NCBI GenBank assembly: GCA_003483645.1
Contig: DMYM01000519.1
Span: 1-11,488 of the forward strand
Origin: Verrucomicrobiales bacterium
Lineage (GTDB): Bacteria > Verrucomicrobiota > Verrucomicrobiia > Verrucomicrobiales > Akkermansiaceae
Reading direction: 5' to 3'
DNA length: 11,488 bases
Shown here: positions 1 to 6,882 of the stretch, piece by piece
Position numbering within the stretch: position 1 is the first letter of the stretch
Layout: each line of letters begins with the position of its first letter
The notes under the pieces: model-generated
The model's database searches: none
What the model saw: the letters and a program-made list of their open reading frames with translations, nothing else
What the model was told of the DNA's origin: nothing
Position numbers and translations under genes: made by a program

Positions 1-335
1 TCCCAGGGCGTCTCGCAGGGGTCGTCGGGAACGAGGTCACAGGAGGTCAGCTTGGTGGGATCACCGAGGGTGAGGAGGGCGCGGGATTTGATGATCGGGC
101 TCTCGTTGCCCATGACCTTGCCGGAGAGGATGACCCTGGTTCCCGGGGTCGGATTCTGACGGGCTTGCGTGATGGTGACTGCACCCTCCGGGGATTCGGT
201 GAGAAGAACCGTGGAGAGGGCGTGCGGAGCGGAGTCGTCCGGGTCCTTGTCCTTGCCCGTATCCCTGTTCGTGCTGTCGCAGGACATCAGGGCGAGGGAA
301 AGTGGGATGGTGAGGAGGAGGGAACTGGATTTCAT
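1..335 (-). CDS. Secreted lipoprotein of unknown function, C terminus outside window
   Basis: Last visible gene of the minus-strand operon; 111 codons are present before the window edge, with no stop. The protein starts with a short signal peptide and a lipobox (L-M-S-C, Cys19), then a charged linker rich in Asp and Lys, so it should be lipid-anchored in the periplasm or outer membrane. The rest is soluble, with a beta-rich stretch around residues 70-95, then Cys-x11-Cys-x3 followed by W at the edge (S-C-D-L-V-P-D-D-P-C-E-T-P-W). That second part resembles, from memory, Cys-containing domains of uncharacterised Planctomycetota and Verrucomicrobiota lipoproteins, which I cannot confirm. I chose ATG 335; another ATG lies two codons upstream at 341 in the same frame, and neither has a clear Shine-Dalgarno. 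It begins 44 bases after the DUF318 permease, suggesting cotranscription and a possible accessory role in the same export function. Confidence 0.8.
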   Translation of the reverse strand, partial: MKSSSLLLTIPLSLALMSCDSTNRDTGKDKDPDDSAPHALSTVLLTESPEGAVTITQARQNPTPGTRVILSGKVMGNESPIIKSRALLTLGDPTKLTSCDLVPDDPCETPW

Positions 336-379
336 GGTCATGTCGTTTTGGTTGAATTGGTGGGTCTTGGTTGAAAGGC

Positions 380-1459
380 CTAGAGAGGCAGCGGTTGGTT
401 GAGGAGCCAGGCGATGATCAGGATCTGAGGAGAGGCCAGCAGGGGAAGGGCGAGGGCGAGCTTCCAGGACCTGGTAGTCTCGCGGAGGGCCAGGACTTCG
501 GTGTAATCGGTGGCTGCGCCCGCCATGAGGAAGGTGAAGCCGTTCCCGGGGGCTCCTGCCCTGGTGAGAAGATCGGCGGCCAGGGGGCTGGAGCCTTCGG
601 AGCAGACCTCGATGACAGTGGCGGCGAGGAAGGTGAGAGCGAGTCCGGCCACCGTAGGACCGAACCACTGGGCAAAGGTCGAGGGGTCAAAGATGGCCCG
701 GAGGACTGCGACGAGAACGACGCCCAGAAGGATCCAGCGGACGATCATGCGGGACTCCGCCAGGGCCCGCCTGGTGTGACCCCGGAAGAAGGCGCGGTCA
801 AAGGTGGCCGCTGCGTAACGGTGCCTGGCAGCCGGCCAGAACTGAAAGTCGGGGGGCAGGTCCTTTTGGTGGGGATTGGGAGCAAGCGCGCCGGTCCGCA
901 CAAGGAACTCTGCGATGAGCCCGGTGGTTATGCCGATCACGGCGGAAAGGGCGATGAAGATGAGCGTCCACGGGAGGCCGATGAGGGCAATGAGGATGAG
1001 GGTGGTGGAAAGGGAGTTCCAGGGGCTGGCGATGAGGAAGGCGAAGATCTGGCCGAGAGAGGCGCCCCGTTCATAGAGCTTCATGCCCACCATCAGGATG
1101 CCGTGGTTGCAGAGGTCAAGGAGGAGTCCGGCCCCGCAGGCGCGGAGGATGCCGGAGAATCGTCCGCCCGGCCCGAGGATGGCGGTGATGAACTCGCGCG
1201 GGATCATCCCGATCAGGCCCACTGCCCCGACGCCGAAGAGGATGCCCCACCACATCCTGTTTGTCATTTCGAAGGCGCCGTCGGTGAAGGCACCAAGGCG
1301 GGAGTCGGCGAGGGAGCGGTGGAAGAACAACTGAGCAAGGTAGGCTGCAGCGACCACCACCAGGCAGGACCAGAAGAGCCAGTCGATCTTCCGCCCGGGG
1401 GCGCAGCAGGGGGACTGGGCCGGTTGTTCGGGTTCGGATTTGGAGCAGCAGGATGGCAT
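380..1459 (-). CDS. DUF318/ArsP-type permease (putative metal or metalloid efflux)
   Basis: 359-residue integral membrane protein with about eight hydrophobic segments, resembling the permease superfamily that includes ArsP, YraQ and SO_0444-like transporters (Pfam ArsP_1, formerly DUF318). Two half-repeats carry matching signatures: C117-N-H-G followed by G-A-S at 132-134, and C286-S-E-G followed by G-A-P at 302-304, each leading into a Phe-rich helix. This is the internal duplication expected of the family. The cytoplasmic N terminus has two Cys pairs (C4-C5 and C18-C19) before the first helix at about 27-45, which could bind soft metal ions. A charged loop of about 50 residues (190-240) separates the halves. 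The frame is open upstream into the neighbouring gene, but ATG 1459 is chosen because it lies 11 bases after the preceding stop and the extension would be low-complexity. The substrate is inferred from family and Cys content only. Confidence 0.88.
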   Translation of the reverse strand: MPSCCSKSEPEQPAQSPCCAPGRKIDWLFWSCLVVVAAAYLAQLFFHRSLADSRLGAFTDGAFEMTNRMWWGILFGVGAVGLIGMIPREFITAILGPGGRFSGILRACGAGLLLDLCNHGILMVGMKLYERGASLGQIFAFLIASPWNSLSTTLILIALIGLPWTLIFIALSAVIGITTGLIAEFLVRTGALAPNPHQKDLPPDFQFWPAARHRYAAATFDRAFFRGHTRRALAESRMIVRWILLGVVLVAVLRAIFDPSTFAQWFGPTVAGLALTFLAATVIEVCSEGSSPLAADLLTRAGAPGNGFTFLMAGAATDYTEVLALRETTRSWKLALALPLLASPQILIIAWLLNQPLPL

Positions 1460-1470
1460 GGGGCTAAGGG

Positions 1471-2619
1471 TCACGAGGAGCGGAGAGCAACGGGCAGGGA
1501 GGGCTTGAGACACCGCAGCGCGGGGGGGAGCGTGCCGAGCGTTCCAAGGCTCACCCCGGTGGCGAGCCCGGCGAGAATGATGGCGGGAGTGAGTTCGATG
1601 GTGAAGGTGCCGAGCGAGAAGGGGATGCTGCGGCCATCCAGCAGAACCAGCGCCAGGGTGAAGGCGATCAGTGAGCCGCTGAGGGTGGCGAGGAGAGACT
1701 CCTGGATGAAAGAGAGAAGGAGGGCGCGCCGGGTGTAGCCGATGCATTGCAGGGTGGCCATCTCGCGGATGCGTGAGGCGAAGGCGGCGTAGAGGGTATT
1801 GAGTCCTCCGAAGATGGCGCCCGCCCCGACGAGGGCGGTGGTGATCCAGATCATGGCCCGGATGGGAGCGTAAAAGACGCTCAGTTTCTCGTAGTAGAGG
1901 TCCTCCCGGATGGCAGAGAGTTCGAGATCGTTCCGCTGGAGGGTGAAGACGTGGACATCGTCGAATTCGGCGTCGTCGAGGCGAAGATAGATGGCGGAAA
2001 GCGTGTCGCGCTGGGTGAGGGTGGAAAGGTCGTTGCGGTCGAACCAGGCTTCCGATTCGAGGACGGTCCCGGAGGCCTCGAAGACACCGGAGACCGTGAA
2101 TGCGGTCCTGCCGAAGGAGAGGCGTTTGCCGGGGGCAAGATCGTGGGCGGGAACCCCGAAGCGCCGGTGCAGGAGACGCCCCACCATCACCTCTCCGGGT
2201 CGTGGAAACGAGCCTTCGAGAAGACGGACGTGGTTGTGGACCAGGAGAGCCTTTTCGGTGACGCCGCGGAGGAGGGAAGGCTGCTCCTGCCCCCCCGCCA
2301 GTTTGAGGGGTGCCATGTAGACAATCTCACCGGAGGCAGCGGTGCTGCCGAGAGGACGGGCCAGGCCGGAGACGCCGGTGGCGGCGGCTGCTTCCGCATC
2401 AAGATGGACTTCAGAGCGTTCCACGCTCTCCTCGCTGCCCGCTCCCACCAGGATCACGTTCGCACTCGAACCGGAAGTCTGGAGCACCTCTTCCATGCCA
2501 TGATTGAGGGCGATGGCCGCAATCACGAGGAGGACCACCAACGCGCTGCCGCCCACCGTCTGGAAGAGGCGGCCAGGGTCGCGGAAGAGATTCCGGATGG
2601 CGTAGGTGATGGGGAGCAT
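1471..2619 (-). CDS. FtsX/MacB-type ABC transporter permease, second subunit
   Basis: 382 residues with the MacB/LolC/DevC layout: a short cytoplasmic N terminus (YAIRNLFRDPGR), TM1 at about 22-39, a large periplasmic domain at about 40-250, and three C-terminal TM segments at about 254-278, 299-328 and 343-366. The loop after TM2 contains R-E-M-A-T-L-Q-C-I-G-Y (285-295), the FtsX motif that contacts the ATPase. It ends in P-S-L-P-V-A-L-R, the usual tail. The preceding permease is only distantly similar, so the transporter is probably heterodimeric, as in LolCDE, rather than a MacB homodimer. ATG 2619 has no Shine-Dalgarno; a perfect hairpin lies directly upstream at 2627-2645. The gap to the next gene is 11 bases. 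It should work with the adaptor and ATPase as an efflux or envelope-export pump. Confidence 0.92.
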   Translation of the reverse strand: MLPITYAIRNLFRDPGRLFQTVGGSALVVLLVIAAIALNHGMEEVLQTSGSSANVILVGAGSEESVERSEVHLDAEAAAATGVSGLARPLGSTAASGEIVYMAPLKLAGGQEQPSLLRGVTEKALLVHNHVRLLEGSFPRPGEVMVGRLLHRRFGVPAHDLAPGKRLSFGRTAFTVSGVFEASGTVLESEAWFDRNDLSTLTQRDTLSAIYLRLDDAEFDDVHVFTLQRNDLELSAIREDLYYEKLSVFYAPIRAMIWITTALVGAGAIFGGLNTLYAAFASRIREMATLQCIGYTRRALLLSFIQESLLATLSGSLIAFTLALVLLDGRSIPFSLGTFTIELTPAIILAGLATGVSLGTLGTLPPALRCLKPSLPVALRSS

Positions 2620-2626
2620 GGGGAGA

Positions 2627-2645
2627 AGCCCGGAGAGCCCGGGCT
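2627..2645 (-). promoter_or_regulatory. Hairpin between the two permease genes
   Basis: Perfect 7-bp inverted repeat (AGCCCGG / CCGGGCT) with a 5-base loop inside the 39-base gap between the two FtsX permease genes. It ends 7 bases before ATG 2619 on the minus strand. No T-run follows, so it does not look like an intrinsic terminator. It could limit ribosome access to the downstream start or stabilise a processed mRNA end. The structure is seen in the sequence; the role is inference. Confidence 0.45.
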
Positions 2646-2658
2646 GGAGTTTCAGGGA

Positions 2659-3792
2659 TCAGGCAGTGTTGAGGGATTCGACGAGGGGTTGGCGGGAGGC
2701 GCGCCAGGCGGGGTAGAGAGAGGCGGCAAGGCCGAGGACAAATGCGACCAGGAGACCCTTGAGGAGGACAGCTGGGCTGGGAGTGATGGCGAGGGTGAGA
2801 CCCTCATTGCCCAGGGTGTAGGATTGCCAATGCAGGAAGAGGAAGGCGGAGACTACTCCCAGGGCGCCACCCAGGAGTCCGAGGAGCAGACCCTCGGAGG
2901 CGACAAGGCTGGCGATGCGGAACCGGGAAAACCCGAGTGCCTGCAGGATGGCGGTTTCCTTGACGCGACCGCGCACGATGAGCAGGACTGCATTGGCAAC
3001 CAGTCCGAGGACGGCGGCCACCGCTCCCAGTCCGAGCCAACGGGTGAAGCCGATGAGTTCGATCATCTGCTTGGCGGTCTCGGCAAAGAAGGCCTTCTCC
3101 GGACGGGTGGCCGTGGGCTGTGAGTCGGCTTGGAAGGTGGCATCAATTTTCCGGGCCACCGGGTCGAGAAGATCGGCGGAATCGACCTTGACGTTGAATT
3201 GGGTGACGGTTCCCAGTCCCACGTTGGAGGCCTGCTGAAGGAAGGGCAGGTGGACATAGGCGACGTTGTTGTCCTGGCTCTCTTCCGACTGGATGATGCC
3301 GGCGACGTGGACGTTGATGCCGACCGCCTCAAAATTATCACCGGTTCTGAGTCCGCGGCGTTGGGCGAAGGTCTGTCCCACGAGCGCGGCGTCCGAGCGT
3401 CTGGCCCAGTTCTCGAAGGAACCGGCGACCATGTTCAGGCCGGGGTTGTACCTGCGCAGGTTTTCGGCGGGGACCCCGCGGAAGGTGATGACATCGAGGC
3501 TGGCCCCGCAGTTGTTGACTGCGATCTGGATGGGAATGACTTCGCGCACGCCCTCGATCTTTTCGATGGTGGGGAGGTAGTATTCCGGGAGGCGGGAGGT
3601 TGCCGGACAGAAGCGGTTCTCCCGGTAGACGACCAGCGTGGTGTCGTCGGCCCCGGCCCTGGTGACCCGGGCCAGGGAATACTGCATGGTTTCCACCGCG
3701 GTGAACAGAAACATGCCGGCCGCCACCCCTGCCATGGTGAGGATGGAGCGCAGGCGATGCCGGAAGATGTTCTTGAGAGCGAGGGAGAGCAT
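2659..3792 (-). CDS. FtsX/MacB-type ABC transporter permease, first subunit
   Basis: 377 residues. The N terminus is M-L-S-L-A-L-K-N-I-F-R-H-R-L-R-S, the standard MacB/DevC permease opening, followed by TM1 at about 17-33. A periplasmic MacB-PCD-like domain spans about 34-245 and contains a G-V-P element (106-108) and two Cys (C62, C95) that could form a disulfide. TM2 is at about 252-274, followed by the coupling motif K-E-T-A-I-L-Q-A-L-G-F (278-288), then TM3 at about 299-321 and TM4 at about 341-362. It ends in R-A-S-R-Q-P-L-V-E-S-L, as family members do. The frame is open 20 codons further upstream to 3852, but those residues overlap the ATPase gene and are hydrophilic, so ATG 3792, 16 bases after the ATPase stop, is the better start. 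It pairs with the permease at 1471-2619 and the ATPase at 3809-4504. Confidence 0.93.
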   Translation of the reverse strand: MLSLALKNIFRHRLRSILTMAGVAAGMFLFTAVETMQYSLARVTRAGADDTTLVVYRENRFCPATSRLPEYYLPTIEKIEGVREVIPIQIAVNNCGASLDVITFRGVPAENLRRYNPGLNMVAGSFENWARRSDAALVGQTFAQRRGLRTGDNFEAVGINVHVAGIIQSEESQDNNVAYVHLPFLQQASNVGLGTVTQFNVKVDSADLLDPVARKIDATFQADSQPTATRPEKAFFAETAKQMIELIGFTRWLGLGAVAAVLGLVANAVLLIVRGRVKETAILQALGFSRFRIASLVASEGLLLGLLGGALGVVSAFLFLHWQSYTLGNEGLTLAITPSPAVLLKGLLVAFVLGLAASLYPAWRASRQPLVESLNTA

Positions 3793-3808
3793 GGGACCGG
3801 GGTTCTGG

Positions 3809-4504
3809 TTATCTGTGTGCCGGTTCGGGAGTGACGAGTTGCCCCTTTTCAAGATGGAGGGTGCGGTCCGCCACCGCAGCGGCCCTGGGATCGTGAGTGA
3901 CCATCACGATGGTCTTGCCGTGATCACGGGAGAGGGAACGGAGGAGGTTGAGCACGGAGCCCGCGGATTCTCCGTCCAGGTCTCCCGTGGGTTCATCGGC
4001 CACGAGGAGTCCGGGATCGTGCACGATGGCCCGGGCGATGGCGACACGTTGTTCCTGGCCACCGGAGAGTTCGGCCGGACGGTGGTGAGCCCGGTCGGAG
4101 AGTGCCACGAGTTCGAGGGCGGTTTCCACCCGGGTCCGGCGTTCGGCGCGGCTGAGGGATTGCAGAAGCAGGGGAAGTTCGACGTTCTCGTAAGCGGAGA
4201 GGATTGGGACGAGGTGGTAGAGCTGGAAAATGTAGCCCACCTGCAGGGAACGCCACTTCGTGAGCCCGGCGCGGGAAAGGCTCCCGAGGTCCTGTGCGTC
4301 GACGATGAGTTCCCCGCTGCTGGGAGTGTCAATGCCGGCGATGAGATTGAGCAGGGTGGTCTTCCCGGAACCGGATGGTCCCATGAGGGCGAGGAACTCG
4401 CCCCGGGAGACTTCGAGGCTCAGGTTCTCCAGGGGCGTGATGAGGTTGGAGCCCTTGCGGAAGGACTTGGTCAGATTGCGGATCTGGATGAGGGAGGTGG
4501 ACAC
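3809..4504 (-). CDS. ABC transporter ATPase, MacB/LolD/DevA type
   Basis: 231 residues, the usual size for a stand-alone ATPase of the MacB/LolD group. Visible motifs in order: Walker A G-P-S-G-S-G-K-T (42-49), Q-loop Gln94 in Y-I-F-Q, ABC signature L-S-G-G-Q (146-150), Walker B L-L-V-A-D-E-P (166-172) with D170 and catalytic E171, the D-loop G-D-L-D, and the switch histidine H204 in V-T-H-D. All catalytic residues are present, so it should be active in the cytoplasm, powering the two FtsX permeases encoded downstream. Position 151 after the signature is Glu, where Gln is usual; this is a minor variation. The start is GTG 4504, 32 bases after the adaptor stop; no ATG fits better. In mechanotransmission-type exporters, ATP hydrolysis drives periplasmic movement of substrate towards an outer-membrane channel, which is not encoded here. 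Confidence 0.96.
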   Translation of the reverse strand: MSTSLIQIRNLTKSFRKGSNLITPLENLSLEVSRGEFLALMGPSGSGKTTLLNLIAGIDTPSSGELIVDAQDLGSLSRAGLTKWRSLQVGYIFQLYHLVPILSAYENVELPLLLQSLSRAERRTRVETALELVALSDRAHHRPAELSGGQEQRVAIARAIVHDPGLLVADEPTGDLDGESAGSVLNLLRSLSRDHGKTIVMVTHDPRAAAVADRTLHLEKGQLVTPEPAHR

Positions 4505-4536
4505 GTGAAAATGGGGGTGTTGGTCGATCGCGGCAC

Positions 4537-5964
4537 TCAGGAGGGATTGGTGATCCTGACGCGCTGGTTTTCCTCCAGGTCCCCGAAGGGGGGCAGGATA
4601 ACCTGATCGCCGGGGCGAAGGCCGTCGATGATACGGAGGTGTTGCTCGCGCTCTCCGGAACCCACCTTGAGAGTCCGAAGCCGCGCGCGGCCGTCCTCGA
4701 CGATCCAGGCCCGGGCCGAGTTCTGCGAACGATCGAAGAGGGCTTCCTCCGGCGCGAAGATGGCGAGGCGCGGTCCGCCACTGGAGGGGCCTGTTTCGGA
4801 ATCGGCTTTTCCACCCGGGTAGAACTTGGCGCGCACCAGCATCTGAGGACGCAGGCGGACGTCGGGCTCGTGGAGGCGGACCTTGGTCTGGAGGGTGTTG
4901 CGCTGCAGGTCGGCCTCGCCCACGATGCGGGTTACTTCTCCCTTGAACCTGGCGTCGGGGAGGAGGTCGGTGGTGAGAATGACCGGCTGCCCGACCTGCA
5001 GAGAGGCGGCCTCAGTGAGGGGGACATCGATACGGGCCTGCAACTTCCCTGGTTCGTAGAGTTCAACGATGAGGGCGCTGGAGGGATCGGCGCTCTCCAG
5101 CATTCGTTTTTTCCCCGGTGCTGCGTGGAGATTGAGAACAATGCCATCGACGGGAGCCTTGATCACGGTCCGCTCAAGGGCGAGTTGCTTGCGGGCGAGT
5201 TCGGTCTGAGCGGCACTGATTCTTGCGTTCACCGTGATCCGTTCGAGGTCCACCTTGTTGATCTTGGCGAGCACACCGGCGAGGTTTGCGGTAGCTTCGT
5301 CGATGACCGCCTTCTGGGCGTCAACCTTGAGCTGCGCCTGACGGACCTTCTGGGCGGATACGGATCCCGGCCGGATCGAGGCCAGGCGGGTGGCGGTGTC
5401 GAGCAGTTCGGCGTGCAGGGCCTTTTCGGATTTGATCCGTTCCTGCACGGCGTGCATCTCGGCATTGAGAACCGGGAGCTGGGCGCAGTGGGCGACCTGG
5501 GTGGCGTCGAGAGTGGCAATGGCCTGGGTGGCTTCCTGGACGTCGAGTTTCGCGTCATCATCGATCAGGGTGGCGAGAACGTCGTTCTTCTTGACGCTCT
5601 GGCCCTCCAGGACCAGCACCTCCCTGACCACTCCGCTGACGAGGGTGGGGACATTGATGATGTAGGGGTCCGGTTCGACCCACCCGGAGGATTGGAAGAG
5701 GAGTTTGCCCTGGCCGACGGGAGCCGGAAGGGAGGAATCGGAACCCGGCGCCCCGTTCTTTCCGGCAGCGATGCGGAGCGCAATGACGGGAGCGGTGCGC
5801 ACTTCGGTGACGGGAAGGAGCCGTGAACCGAACATCAGCCCGAAGATCGCCATGAAGGCGAGGAGCAGGCCGATGGGAAGGAGAGCGGCGGGCAGTCGTC
5901 TCCCGCCGGAGGGAGGCGATTTCGGATTGGGATCCTGAAGGGAGGTGAGTTTCTCGAGAGTCAT
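4537..5964 (-). CDS. HlyD-family periplasmic adaptor of an ABC exporter
   Basis: 475-residue membrane fusion protein. A proline-rich cytoplasmic N terminus is followed by one TM anchor at about 26-46. The first lipoyl half lies at about 95-138 (S-G-V-V-R-E-V-L-V-L-E-G-Q-S-V-K). An Ala/Lys/Glu-rich alpha-helical hairpin, predicted coiled coil, spans about 140-262. The second lipoyl half is T-V-I-K-A-P-V-D-G-I-V (266-276), then a beta-barrel domain at about 297-380 and a membrane-proximal domain at about 400-472. This is the DevB/MacA-like architecture, joining inner-membrane permeases to an outer-membrane channel. It is longer than typical MacA because of the N-terminal extension and a Gly/Ser-rich insert near 384-398. 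ATG 5964 has no strong Shine-Dalgarno. It begins 125 bases after the Cys-rich gene and is followed by the ATPase after 32 bases, so operon membership is clear. Confidence 0.94.
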   Translation of the reverse strand: MTLEKLTSLQDPNPKSPPSGGRRLPAALLPIGLLLAFMAIFGLMFGSRLLPVTEVRTAPVIALRIAAGKNGAPGSDSSLPAPVGQGKLLFQSSGWVEPDPYIINVPTLVSGVVREVLVLEGQSVKKNDVLATLIDDDAKLDVQEATQAIATLDATQVAHCAQLPVLNAEMHAVQERIKSEKALHAELLDTATRLASIRPGSVSAQKVRQAQLKVDAQKAVIDEATANLAGVLAKINKVDLERITVNARISAAQTELARKQLALERTVIKAPVDGIVLNLHAAPGKKRMLESADPSSALIVELYEPGKLQARIDVPLTEAASLQVGQPVILTTDLLPDARFKGEVTRIVGEADLQRNTLQTKVRLHEPDVRLRPQMLVRAKFYPGGKADSETGPSSGGPRLAIFAPEEALFDRSQNSARAWIVEDGRARLRTLKVGSGEREQHLRIIDGLRPGDQVILPPFGDLEENQRVRITNPS

Positions 5965-6089
5965 GGAATGGTCCTGTGGTTGGAGACTGGGGGGAGACCG
6001 GGGTTCTATCGGTCAATGCGCGGGCGCAGTGCTGCCGGGAGCAGCAGTGCATCGGGGTCACAACAGCAGCGCTGTCGGCCGCGCGGGTC
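5965..6089 (-). promoter_or_regulatory. Untranslated spacer with hairpin and direct repeat
   Basis: The longest internal gap of the minus-strand operon. It contains a perfect 6-bp hairpin at 6030-6046 (TGCTGC / GCAGCA, 5-base loop) and a 7-base direct repeat GCAGTGC at 6026-6032 and 6044-6050. No T-run follows the hairpin, so read-through into the adaptor gene is expected. The gap could hold a second promoter for the exporter genes, but I cannot see convincing -35 and -10 boxes. Confidence 0.3.
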
Positions 6090-6515
6090 TCAAAGTCTCA
6101 GGACCTGGATCTGCAGGAGGACCGGAAACGGTTCCAAGGGCGGAGAGTTACGGATGGAACCGTGGAGAGAAACACGGGAAAGGTCCGGGCGCAGATCGTC
6201 CTGGAAACCGGCCCGGAGCACCGGAGGGGCTTCCTCAACGCGCTTGGCCCGGGAACTCTCGGCAGACCAGTTGAAGTCGCCGGGATTGAGGGAAATAACG
6301 ATCACGCAGTCCCGGCAGGGTTCGCTCCTGGCAGCGGTCTCGGCCGGACAGCAACCGCACTCCTGAGCCTGGGCGGTCGGTTGATCCGGGCAGCAGGCAC
6401 CATTGTTGAGAATGACATGCTGGTCGCACGCGCAAAAGGCGAAGGCAGGAATCCGCAGCGCGATGAGAAGGATCATCGCGATGGCAAATCCGGAACCTGA
6501 TACTCTGCGGAGCAT
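6090..6515 (-). CDS. Small secreted Cys-rich protein, first gene of the exporter operon
   Basis: 141 residues from ATG 6515. An Arg-containing N terminus and a hydrophobic segment (about 9-27, ending A-F-A) make a good Sec signal peptide. The mature protein starts with a cluster of nine Cys (28, 30, 41, 42, 53, 55, 56, 67, 70) arranged as CxC, CC, CxCC and CxxC. A short beta-like strand and P-G-D-F-x-W follow, then a charged tail without Cys. The spacing resembles a soft-metal-binding or disulfide-rich domain; I do not recognise a named family. Four codons upstream there is another ATG at 6527. I prefer 6515 because a promoter-like pair at 6523-6550 would start transcription at about 6516. 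As the first gene of an efflux operon it may act as a periplasmic metal sensor or chaperone for the pump, which is inference from context. Confidence 0.75.
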   Translation of the reverse strand: MLRRVSGSGFAIAMILLIALRIPAFAFCACDQHVILNNGACCPDQPTAQAQECGCCPAETAARSEPCRDCVIVISLNPGDFNWSAESSRAKRVEEAPPVLRAGFQDDLRPDLSRVSLHGSIRNSPPLEPFPVLLQIQVLRL

Positions 6516-6522
6516 GGCGGGA

Positions 6523-6550
6523 ACCATACCACGGTTTGGAGAGAGGTCAA
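6523..6550 (-). promoter_or_regulatory. Sigma70-like promoter of the exporter operon
   Basis: On the minus strand, TTGACC (6550-6545, 5 of 6 to consensus) is separated by 16 bases from TATGGT (6528-6523, 4 of 6). The expected start of transcription is about 7 bases on, at or next to ATG 6515, so the mRNA would be leaderless or nearly so. The -10 box overlaps the alternative ATG 6527, which argues against that start. The match is by eye only. Confidence 0.4.
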
Positions 6551-6867
6551 TTCATACCCTGTCGTCCCCGTCAGCCAGAGGAATTGATGGTCCGTCACCC
6601 CTGATACGAGGTTCTTTCCAGGGCGTTGATGCGCCGGGCTTACGGGCTTGCGGGGGGAGTCGTGGGACTGTTAGTCTTCATGATGGCCAGCCCTTTCAGT
6701 CTCCTCCGACGCATCGTCCTCGCGGGGTGCAGTCCGGGGACCCCGGCACCGGGTTCGTTGTGTAAAGTTTCGGGCCACCGGGGCAGATCGTCAGTAGAAG
6801 GTCTCTCGATTTCATTGGAGACAACATCGCCGGGCCACTGTCCGAGGCTGGCTGGGAGTGGTGATAC

Positions 6868-6880
6868 GGAGGGAAAGAGG
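6868..6880 (+). promoter_or_regulatory. Ribosome binding site of the FG-GAP lipoprotein gene
   Basis: GGAGGG (6868-6873) lies 9 bases before ATG 6883 and is a near-ideal Shine-Dalgarno. A second GAGG at 6877-6880 is too close to be used for that start. This favours ATG 6883 over GTG 6880 or ATG 6895. Confidence 0.55.
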
Positions 6881-6882
6881 TG

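Larger units (their letters stand above)
6516..6882. other. Divergent intergenic region, no supported gene
   Basis: 367 bases between the minus-strand operon and the plus-strand FG-GAP gene. The left end holds the promoter described above. The middle has an odd dyad, CCGGGG-A-CCCCGG at 6734-6746, flanked by GGTGC (6726-6730) and GCACC (6746-6750), which could fold as one longer hairpin or serve as a protein-binding site. The right end has a purine-rich ribosome-binding stretch. An open frame of 84 codons (ATG 6629 to the stop at 6881-6883) has a hydrophobic start, but its second half is unlike a folded protein. No RNA gene, repeat array or insertion sequence is visible. Confidence 0.5.

Noticed and set aside
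1460..1747. N-terminal extension of the DUF318 permease to 1747
   Set aside because: It overlaps the FtsX permease gene and is Arg/His/Pro-rich; ATG 1459 follows the upstream stop by 11 bases.
3793..3852. N-terminal extension of the first FtsX permease to 3852
   Set aside because: It adds 20 hydrophilic residues and overlaps the ATPase gene; family members begin at the residue encoded by ATG 3792.
371..5826. Long plus-strand open frames opposite the exporter genes (371-1738, 1951-3123, 3638-4606, 4639-5826)
   Set aside because: Their products are Gly/Glu-rich with no recognisable motif and lie antisense to genes with clear domains. They arise from strong GC bias at third codon positions.
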